A stretch of DNA of 64,000 bases from Erythrobacter litoralis (lineage in GTDB: Bacteria; Pseudomonadota; Alphaproteobacteria; Sphingomonadales; Sphingomonadaceae): contig NZ_SOSI01000002.1 of the NCBI RefSeq assembly GCF_029760855.1, positions 186,001 to 250,000 of the forward strand, read 5' to 3'. The first letter of the stretch is position 1; every line of letters begins with the position of its first letter. Below the pieces are notes generated by a model. That model ran no database searches and was not told the origin of the DNA. It was given only the letters and a program-made list of their open reading frames with translations. The position numbers and the translations under genes were made by a program. Below, piece by piece: positions 58,013 to 64,000 of this stretch.

Positions 58013-58681
58013 ATGGATATCATTCTCCTTCAGCGCATTGAAAAGCTCGGCTCGATCGGTGACGTCGTCACCGTGAAGGACGGCTATGCGCGCAACTTCC
58101 TGCTGCCGCAGAAGAAGGCCCTTCGCGCCAACGATTCGAACAAGAAGGTCTTCGAAGCCAATCGCGAGCGGCTCGAGCAGGAAAACGCGGAACGCCGCGG
58201 CGAAGCCGAGAAGTCCGGCGAGAAGATCGACGGCGTCGAAGTCGTCCTGATCCGCGCCTCGTCGAACACCGGCCAGCTTTACGGTTCCGTCAACGTGCGC
58301 GACATCGTCGCCGCGCTGGCCGACAAGGGTCACGAGATCGACAAGAAGCAGGTCATCATGGGCAACCCGATCAAGAATATCGGGATGCACGATGTCCGCG
58401 TCGACCTTCACCCCGAAGTCTCGATCACGGTCAAGGCCAACGTCGCCCGTTCGGACGACGAAGCCGAACTCCAGAGCCAGGGCGTCGACGTCATGGCGCA
58501 GATGTTCGAGGACGAACAGTCGGCCGAAGGCGGTTCGGGCTTCACCGAAACCGTCGATCCGACGCTCGAGCCGGGCGAAATTCCGGCTGACATGCTGGAA
58601 GACGGCGTAAGCACCGAAGAAGGTACGAGCCGCCGCGAGGCGCTCATCGACGCGACTGCGCCGGGCCACGATCAGGGCTGA
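58013..58681 (+). CDS. rplI: 50S ribosomal protein L9, with long C-terminal extension
   Basis: 222-residue L9 compared with about 149 in E. coli. The N-terminal signature [36 protein letters not shown] (in part as [17 protein letters not shown]) and the C-terminal globular domain up to about residue 150 are normal. About 70 more residues are acidic and Gly/Ser/Thr-rich and probably disordered. The extension ends APGHDQG. A strong terminator follows at 58701. Confidence 0.95.
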   Translation: MDIILLQRIEKLGSIGDVVTVKDGYARNFLLPQKKALRANDSNKKVFEANRERLEQENAERRGEAEKSGEKIDGVEVVLIRASSNTGQLYGSVNVRDIVAALADKGHEIDKKQVIMGNPIKNIGMHDVRVDLHPEVSITVKANVARSDDEAELQSQGVDVMAQMFEDEQSAEGGSGFTETVDPTLEPGEIPADMLEDGVSTEEGTSRREALIDATAPGHDQG

Positions 58682-58700
58682 GCCTTCTTAACCGATTGAA

Positions 58701-58736
58701 AAAGGGCGCGGTGGCTTCGGCTCCCGCGCCCTTTTT
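58701..58736 (+). terminator. Rho-independent terminator of the rpsF-rpsR-rplI operon
   Basis: AAAGGGCGCGG (58701-58711) pairs with CCGCGCCCTTT (58724-58734) around a 12-base loop, and the T-run extends to 58736. A strong intrinsic terminator 20 bp past the rplI stop. Confidence 0.85.
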
Positions 58737-58800
58737 GTAAGCGGCGGCAGCATGTAATAGGACATGCCCTACAGAATTGCAGGCGAAGGAAAGCGACCTC

Positions 58801-60240
58801 TTGGAAACGATCGATCAAATCCTCGACAAACTGGAAAGCGTCTACGAAGCCGCCGTCCGCCGCCTCCGCGATGACGTAATCGCCTATGGCCGCGAACGCG
58901 AAGTGCCGACCGCCGAACGGCGAAAAGACGGCAGCTACGCCTATCCCGAACTGCGCTTACGCTATCGCGGCGGTGAAGAGCCCACCGGCCGGCGACGCGC
59001 ATTCGGACGATTGAATGCAGCAGGCTTGTACACAACCACGGTCACGCGCCCCGCCCTCTTCCGCGACTATCTGCGCGAACAGATCGAACTCATCCAAAGC
59101 AATTACGAGATCGAGATCGAAGTCGGCTCATCGACACAGGAAATACCGTTTCCTTATGTCCTCGACGGGCAGGCAGGTGCCGAACTCGCCGGTGTCGATC
59201 CGAACGAGATCGCCCGCTATTTTCCTTCGACCGAACTGGCTGATATTGGTGACGAACTGGCCGACGGGATCGAGCTCGACAACCCCGACGATCCGATCCC
59301 GCTCTCGCTGTTCGATGGCCTGCGAACCGACTTCAGCCTCGCGCGCCTGGCGCACTACACCGGCACCGATCCCCAGCATTTTCAGCGCTTCATCCTTTTC
59401 ACCAACTACCACCGCTACGTCGATGAATTCGTGGATTGGGCTGGCAGGCAACTCGGGAATGACGGATGCTCGGCCCTCGCCGGTGCCGGCGGCATGTGGC
59501 TAACTGAAAAGACCGACAATGCCCGCAGCCAATTAAGCGATACGGCATGGCGGCGACACCAGATGCCGGCTTACCATCTCGTTGGCGAAGGGCGCGGTGG
59601 CATAACGCTGGTCAATATCGGTGTGGGTCCGTCGAATGCGAAAACAATCTGCGACCATCTTGCGGTCCTGCGCCCCGAAGCGTGGCTGATGATCGGGCAC
59701 TGCGGGGGGTTGAGACCGACGCAGAAGATCGGTGACTACGTTTTGGCTCACGCCTATCTCCGCGACGACCACGTGCTCGATCCGGTTTTACCTCCCGAAA
59801 TACCCCTTCCCGCTATCGCCGAGGTGCAACAGGCTCTCGCCGCCGCAGCGGAGGAAGTGTCGGGGGAGCACGGCAGCGACCTCAAGAAACGGCTGCGCAC
59901 CGGCACCGTCGTGACGACCGACGACCGCAACTGGGAGCTTCGCTACACGCAATCCGCCCGCCGCCTGTCTCTCAGCCGCGCGGTGGGTATTGATATGGAA
60001 AGCGCGACTATTGCCGCGCAGGGCTATCGCTTCCGCGTACCTTATGGCACATTGCTGTGCGTCAGCGACAAGCCACTCCATGGCGAGATCAAGCTCCCGG
60101 GACAGGCGAACAAGTTCTACGAAGAAGCCATCGCTGCGCACTTGCAGATCGGCGTGACGACCTGCCGCCTATTGCGCGAGGAGGGCCCAAAACTTCACAG
60201 CCGTAAGTTGAGAGCCTTCAACGAACCGCCGTTCCGGTAA
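58801..60240 (+). CDS. amn: AMP nucleosidase
   Basis: About 479-residue enzyme that hydrolyses AMP to adenine and ribose 5-phosphate. The N-terminal Amn-specific region (RPALFRDYLREQIELI, VPIPLSLFDG-like PIPLSLFDGLRTDFSLARLAHYTGTDP in part) and the nucleoside phosphorylase-like C-terminus (NIGVGPSNAKTICDHLAVLRP in part, MIGHCGGLR, VGIDMESATIAAQG, CVSDKPLHGEIKLP) are clear. The start is TTG 58801 with GAAGGA 10 bases upstream; TTG 58777 is an alternative. No good ATG lies in frame. Confidence 0.9.
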   Translation: METIDQILDKLESVYEAAVRRLRDDVIAYGREREVPTAERRKDGSYAYPELRLRYRGGEEPTGRRRAFGRLNAAGLYTTTVTRPALFRDYLREQIELIQSNYEIEIEVGSSTQEIPFPYVLDGQAGAELAGVDPNEIARYFPSTELADIGDELADGIELDNPDDPIPLSLFDGLRTDFSLARLAHYTGTDPQHFQRFILFTNYHRYVDEFVDWAGRQLGNDGCSALAGAGGMWLTEKTDNARSQLSDTAWRRHQMPAYHLVGEGRGGITLVNIGVGPSNAKTICDHLAVLRPEAWLMIGHCGGLRPTQKIGDYVLAHAYLRDDHVLDPVLPPEIPLPAIAEVQQALAAAAEEVSGEHGSDLKKRLRTGTVVTTDDRNWELRYTQSARRLSLSRAVGIDMESATIAAQGYRFRVPYGTLLCVSDKPLHGEIKLPGQANKFYEEAIAAHLQIGVTTCRLLREEGPKLHSRKLRAFNEPPFR

Positions 60241-60243
60241 GGC

Positions 60244-61470
60244 TCAATAGGCGAACTGGACCCGGCCGGTGATTGCGTGCGCCTCTAACCCGTCATTCGC
60301 GCCAGCCGTAACCTTCGAGAAGCTATAGTCGGCGGTCAGGGTTATACGCTTGGTCAGATAAGCGTTCACCACACCCGTCAGGCCCCATTCGGCGCCTGCT
60401 GCGGCCTCAAGGTCGGAAAGATCAAGGTAGTCGGCTCTCGCCCCGACCTCGATCGCACCGAAACCTCCTTCGTCGATGGGATTGATGGGAATGACCCGCC
60501 CGAAGGTGCCCGACCCTCGCGAATAACCACGCCGTTCGCCTGTGAGGAAGTAGCTCGCATACAGATAGCCCGCATGGGCCGTGCCTTCTACTTGATCCGT
60601 GTCGATGCGGGCCGCGGTGAATTCGCTTTGAAGCGAAAAGGAGCCAACCGAGCGGGCCGCTTCGAGATTAAGCCGCAGCAGGCTGTTGGCCGAGGGAAGC
60701 TCCGGCTGCGTCGCGAGGGAACGCGTTAGGATCGAACTGTTGGCATTCGAAGTAAAATTCAGCGGGTCGTCGATATCGAAACGCGCTGAGACACCGGCAC
60801 CGAAGTGTAGGAGATCTTCGACCCTTTGCGTTCCCAACCCGTCTTGCGTGGCATCGCCGCCCCGTTCGATACGGCTTTGTTCGTAAACGGGTGCGAAGGT
60901 CGCACGGCCTGTTATCGCGACACCGCCTTCCGCCAGCCCATTATTAAGGTCGCCGCCGAACACCCCGCCAGCGAGCGAATAGTTGTTGCCCGAATAGCGC
61001 GCGACGATGCCAACATTGTCGCCAGGGATTAGAGCTGCGCTTCGCCCCGCCTCGGCAAAGGGCAGGAAGCGACTGCCGGAATAATCTTGCAACGAAAACG
61101 GTTCGTCCTGCTGCCCGACTTGCACCTTGAAACTATCATCGATCTGGTACGCTCCGAAAGCGTAGCGTAACAAATCACTCTTGAAGTCATAGGCGAACGT
61201 GCCGCTAAAATCACCCTTGGTGGCGAAGACATAGAGACGTGCCAAACGGATCCTTGCATCGGTGTCGTTGGACGTGCGGTTTGTGTCCGAATAGCCTGCG
61301 TCCAACTGCACGAAAGGTGCGAAGGTGATGTTTTCATCGTCCGTGCCGATCCGAAGGAACTGCTCATCTTCCGAAAATAGTTCGGAGTCGTCTTCGGCGG
61401 ATTGTGCGAAAATCGGGGAGGCGAGAGCTAAAGTACCAAGTGCAAAACCTCGTAAAATGAGACGAACCAT
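60244..61470 (-). CDS. Outer membrane porin, phosphate-selective O/P family
   Basis: 408-residue predicted beta-barrel porin with a 22-residue signal peptide (ending PIFAQ) and an aromatic C-terminus (VQFAY). The start of the mature part (FAPFVQLDAGYSD) and RLARLYVFATKGDFSGTFAYDF (in part) are typical of the OprO/OprP family. GEWGLTGVVNAYLTKRITLTADY-like GLTGVVNAYLTKRITLTADY is also usual. Selectivity is unknown, and the phosphate name is by family only. Its start overlaps the rimK stop by one base, so it is the last gene of a coupled operon. Confidence 0.86.
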   Translation of the reverse strand: MVRLILRGFALGTLALASPIFAQSAEDDSELFSEDEQFLRIGTDDENITFAPFVQLDAGYSDTNRTSNDTDARIRLARLYVFATKGDFSGTFAYDFKSDLLRYAFGAYQIDDSFKVQVGQQDEPFSLQDYSGSRFLPFAEAGRSAALIPGDNVGIVARYSGNNYSLAGGVFGGDLNNGLAEGGVAITGRATFAPVYEQSRIERGGDATQDGLGTQRVEDLLHFGAGVSARFDIDDPLNFTSNANSSILTRSLATQPELPSANSLLRLNLEAARSVGSFSLQSEFTAARIDTDQVEGTAHAGYLYASYFLTGERRGYSRGSGTFGRVIPINPIDEGGFGAIEVGARADYLDLSDLEAAAGAEWGLTGVVNAYLTKRITLTADYSFSKVTAGANDGLEAHAITGRVQFAY

Positions 61471-62375
61471 TATCCCCTGCCTTTTGTTTTCGTTTTCCCG
61501 TCTTTCGCTTTGGCCACGATAAATTCGATAATCTGACCGGCAATATCCTTGCCGGTCGCCTTCTCAATGCCTTCGAGGCCCGGTGACGAATTCACCTCCA
61601 TAATTACCGGGCCGTGATTGCTGCGTAGCATATCGACGCCGCAGACGTTGAGTCCCATGTGCTTTGCAGCCCGAACGGCCGTGGAACGCTCTTCCGGCGT
61701 GATCTTGATGACCTGCGCGCTGCCACCACGATGGAGATTGCTACGAAAGTCATCGGGTGCCCCGGTGCGCTTCATCGCCGCGACGACCTTGCCGCCGACG
61801 ACGAGTGCGCGGATATCGGTGCCGCCAGCTTCCTTGATGAATTCCTGCACGAGGATATTCACGTTCGCACCGCGGAAGGCCTCGATTACCGATTTGGCGC
61901 TGCTCATGGTTTCGGCAAGCACCACGCCGATGCCTTGCGTCCCTTCCAGCAGCTTGATGACCACCGGCGGCCCGTTCACCGCCTTGATGATTTCCTCGGT
62001 CTGTTTGGGATCGTGTGCGAAAGCGGTCAGCGGCAGGCCAAGTCCGTATTTCGCGAGGATCTGCATGCTGCGCAGCTTGTCGCGGCTGCGCCCGATGGCG
62101 ACGCTTTCGTTGAGCGGCCAGCAGCCGCGCATCTCGAACTGGCGAAGAATGGCGAGTCCGTAATTTGTGATCGACGCGCCGATGCGTGGAATGATCGCAT
62201 CGTAACCCAGCGCCGGTTCGCCATTGTAAAAAACTTGCGGGCGATGACTTGCGATATGGACCGTACAGCGCAGGGTGTTCAGGATATCGAGTTGGTGTCC
62301 GCGTTCTTCCGCCGCGTCCTTCAATCGCTGATGCGAATAGAGGTTGGCATTACGTGCCAGCATCGCGATCTGCAT
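61470..62375 (-). CDS. rimK: RimK-type ATP-grasp alpha-L-glutamate ligase
   Basis: 301-residue ATP-grasp enzyme of the RimK family that adds glutamate to protein C-termini (ribosomal protein S6 in E. coli). Landmarks are [48 protein letters not shown] and [26 protein letters not shown] (in part). It sits downstream of a RimB-like protease by 11 bp and upstream of a porin, overlapping by 1 base. The S6 in this window lacks a Glu-Glu end, so the substrate is open. Confidence 0.93.
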   Translation of the reverse strand: MQIAMLARNANLYSHQRLKDAAEERGHQLDILNTLRCTVHIASHRPQVFYNGEPALGYDAIIPRIGASITNYGLAILRQFEMRGCWPLNESVAIGRSRDKLRSMQILAKYGLGLPLTAFAHDPKQTEEIIKAVNGPPVVIKLLEGTQGIGVVLAETMSSAKSVIEAFRGANVNILVQEFIKEAGGTDIRALVVGGKVVAAMKRTGAPDDFRSNLHRGGSAQVIKITPEERSTAVRAAKHMGLNVCGVDMLRSNHGPVIMEVNSSPGLEGIEKATGKDIAGQIIEFIVAKAKDGKTKTKGRG

Positions 62376-62386
62376 ACGGGAAATCC

Positions 62387-62848
62387 TTACGGTTTATGTC
62401 CTTCGACGACCGGATTTTCCGGAGTCTGCAACCAGGAGTGGCCGCTATCCACGAAGAACCTGCGGCGCAAGTAAGACCTGCCGATCAGCATGGGAAAGCG
62501 CATGTCGCTACGATCCGCGAGGCTGATTTCGGCACGATGCTCGACGTCGCCAATGCGCAGCGGCGTTTTGACGATGAACCGCGTTTGCCGCTCTCCGTTT
62601 GAGCTCGTGATGGTGCGCTTGTCGACATTGACCGCTTCGCAAATCTGGCGGACGTGCTGCCGATCGAAATCGACGGCGAAGCGCACGTATTTCTGCCCGT
62701 CGCGCTCAAACTGTTCGAGGACAGTACCGTGCAGCGACGTCGTACGCGCTCCGGTGTCGATCTTCGCGGGAACGGCGTGAAGGCCAAGCTCGGGCAAATG
62801 CACCAGTTCGCGCCAGCCTACCACCGGAAGGGGTTTGCGCCGCGTCAC
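62387..62848 (-). CDS. RimB-like retropepsin-fold protease (ATP-dependent zinc protease family)
   Basis: 153-residue protein of the DUF785/RimB family. The catalytic Asp motif is [12 protein letters not shown], the HVRQICE segment follows, and MLIGRSYL is the usual C-terminal element. RimB proteins trim or regulate RimK-made glutamate tails in other bacteria. The start is GTG 62848, overlapping the upstream stop by 4 bases (GTGA), favouring coupling. The longer frame upstream is antisense-like. Confidence 0.83.
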   Translation of the reverse strand: MTRRKPLPVVGWRELVHLPELGLHAVPAKIDTGARTTSLHGTVLEQFERDGQKYVRFAVDFDRQHVRQICEAVNVDKRTITSSNGERQTRFIVKTPLRIGDVEHRAEISLADRSDMRFPMLIGRSYLRRRFFVDSGHSWLQTPENPVVEGHKP

Positions 62849-63861
62849 TGTACCACCGCCAGACCATCGCCGCCGTCGCCTGCCGAGAAGCGTCTCAACA
62901 CCTCGCCTTTTTCGAAGTCCACCTCGGCGATGGTGTCGGTCCCGGTTTCGGCGACGTAAATGCGCCGGCCGTCCGGCGACCAAGCTATCGTAACTTGCTG
63001 TCGGCTCTCCGCTTCCTCCGGCGACGACACGGCTATCGTCCGGATGACCGCACCGGTATCCGTATCGATGACCGACAGGGCACCGTCGGCGAGATTGGAC
63101 GTGATCGCAACATCGCCTTGGGAGCGCAGTGCGATCCGCAAAGGAAAACGGCCGACCGGCACATCCTTGATCTTCTCCAAAGATTGCGGATCGAGGGCAT
63201 AGGCCATGTCGGACCCGCGAGCGGTGACCCATAGCGTATTACCGTCTTCGCTGAGCGCGATGCCTTCCGGCTCGATACCGACGGTCGTGGAGAAGGGCGC
63301 GCGCTTCGTAAGCATATCGATGCGGGTTACGGTCTTCGATTTCAGATCCGTTGTCCATGCCGTCCGGCCGTCAGGCGAAACAGCGAGCATGTGGCTGCCT
63401 TCCTTACCCGTTCCGTATTCGAAGGTTTCGCGCATCTCGGATAAGGGGTCGCGGATCATGAATACCGAGTTGCGTCCTTCGGCGGTCGAATAAATGGAAC
63501 CGTTCCGGTGCCATACGATGCCATGAGGTGCAGCACCCGAACCAAGATCGACGCTCGCGACGCGCACCAGATCGGCGGTCCGGAAGATATCGACGCTCGT
63601 TCCTCCGTAGCACGCAAGCGCGACGTACTCGCTATCGGGTGACACCGCCAATTCGTGCGGATTGGCGCAGCTATCGACGCGCGCGGTTTCCTGGCCACTG
63701 CCGAGATCGACGCGCGCGAGCGTATTGCCGAACTTGCCGGCAACGAACAATGCGCCCTCGTCGGACTCGGCTTCTATTGCAGAACGTGTCTCCGTCGCTA
63801 CCGGCGCGCAGCCCGCAAGACCTATCGCGGCAAGCAGGGCTGCCTTGGAAGCCTTCACCAT
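62845..63861 (-). CDS. YncE-like beta-propeller lipoprotein
   Basis: 338-residue predicted lipoprotein (MVKASKAALLAAIGLAGC lipobox LAGC) with about six YVTN/YncE-type beta-propeller repeats: ANPHELAVSPDSEYVAL, GSHMLAVSPDGRTAWTTD, GIALSEDGNTLWVTARG and IAWSPDGRRIYVAETGTDTIAEVD (in part). Such proteins bind or scaffold rather than catalyse. ATG 63861 is inside the upstream M2 peptidase stop region, overlapping by 7 bases, and the stop overlaps the retropepsin start, so the run is translationally coupled. Confidence 0.82.
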   Translation of the reverse strand: MVKASKAALLAAIGLAGCAPVATETRSAIEAESDEGALFVAGKFGNTLARVDLGSGQETARVDSCANPHELAVSPDSEYVALACYGGTSVDIFRTADLVRVASVDLGSGAAPHGIVWHRNGSIYSTAEGRNSVFMIRDPLSEMRETFEYGTGKEGSHMLAVSPDGRTAWTTDLKSKTVTRIDMLTKRAPFSTTVGIEPEGIALSEDGNTLWVTARGSDMAYALDPQSLEKIKDVPVGRFPLRIALRSQGDVAITSNLADGALSVIDTDTGAVIRTIAVSSPEEAESRQQVTIAWSPDGRRIYVAETGTDTIAEVDFEKGEVLRRFSAGDGGDGLAVVQ

Positions 63862-64000
63862 CCTTCCGGCTGCCCCGCGTTCTGCTCTTCGAGCCACGCC
63901 ATCAGCGGTGCGAAATACTCGACCATCGCCGCACCGCTCATCTCGCGACTGCCGGTAAAGGCTTCGAGCGCATCCGGCCACGGTTTGCTGGCGCCCATTT
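63855..64000 (-). CDS. M2-family peptidyl-dipeptidase (ACE-like), C-terminal fragment at window edge
   Basis: Only the last about 48 codons are in the window. They read GASKPWPDALEAFTGSREMS (last 20 shown), then AMVEYFAPLMAWLEEQN and end GQPEGW. This matches the C-terminus of angiotensin-converting-enzyme-like M2 metallopeptidases, where PWPEAMxxxTG, AMLxYFxPLxxWL and a final GW are conserved. The stop at 63855-63857 overlaps the beta-propeller start. The gene continues beyond position 64000, so only a partial call is possible. Confidence 0.8.
   Translation of the reverse strand, partial: MGASKPWPDALEAFTGSREMSGAAMVEYFAPLMAWLEEQNAGQPEGW

Overview
The window looks like a chromosomal segment of an alphaproteobacterium of the order Sphingomonadales, most likely the Erythrobacteraceae. 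The reasons are the high GC content, the dense short-spaced gene layout, a PEP-CTERM protein with the PEPxxWA signature, a paired KorA/KorB oxidoreductase, PAS-GGDEF-EAL-PilZ proteins, and small conserved families such as a ClpP-like peptidase and a terminase-small-subunit-like HTH protein. The assignment is inferred from protein character only. No rRNA or tRNA gene and no CRISPR array was seen.

Layout. 1-6.8 kb: a PilZ protein, a likely stress operon on the minus strand (photolyase, cyclopropane fatty acid synthase, serine hydrolase lipoprotein) divergent from a PAP2 phosphatase, then a membrane hydrolase and an EF-hand lipoprotein. 6.9-18.6 kb: KorAB, an esterase with RNA pyrophosphohydrolase, a TPR protein, RsmB-type rRNA methyltransferase, IMP dehydrogenase, a PEP-CTERM protein, 3-hydroxybutyrate dehydrogenase, a zinc metallopeptidase, a ClpP-like peptidase with an anomalous start, and a cyclophilin. 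18.6-26.6 kb: succinate dehydrogenase sdhC-sdhD-sdhA with no sdhB, followed by an HExxH lipoprotein. Next come an overlapping run of SDR, subclass B3 metallo-beta-lactamase, PrmA and a TIGR02117 protein, and a class A beta-lactamase-like protein. 26.6-37.7 kb: LigA, RecN, a CapA-like protein, BamD, divergent ProB/ProA, a DUF2141 lipoprotein and an HTH protein.

37.7-41.1 kb is the accessory spot. It holds a single-chain restriction-modification enzyme whose middle part is AT-richer than its ends, bracketed by imperfect inverted repeats of about 66 bp. 41.1-49.9 kb: LepA, two tandem c-di-GMP proteins (one with a ruined EAL site), a ferredoxin-NADP reductase and a PhaZ-like hydrolase. 49.9-58.7 kb: an MDR oxidoreductase, DnaN, FabG/FabD, an LD-carboxypeptidase divergent from a Mur ligase, a DUF808 protein, and the rpsF-rpsR-rplI operon. 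58.8-64 kb: AMP nucleosidase, and a minus-strand operon of M2 peptidase (cut by the window end), a beta-propeller lipoprotein, a RimB-like retropepsin, RimK and a porin.

Most genes are housekeeping: TCA-cycle redox (SDH, KorAB), fatty acid synthesis, peptidoglycan turnover, translation and its modification (RimK, PrmA, RsmB, LepA), and DNA repair (Phr, LigA, RecN). The least expected signals are the repeat-bracketed mosaic R-M gene, a face-to-face pair of EcfG-type general-stress promoters between photolyase and PAP2, the ClpP-like gene lacking a standard start codon ahead of its first strand, and the active/degenerate pair of c-di-GMP enzymes.
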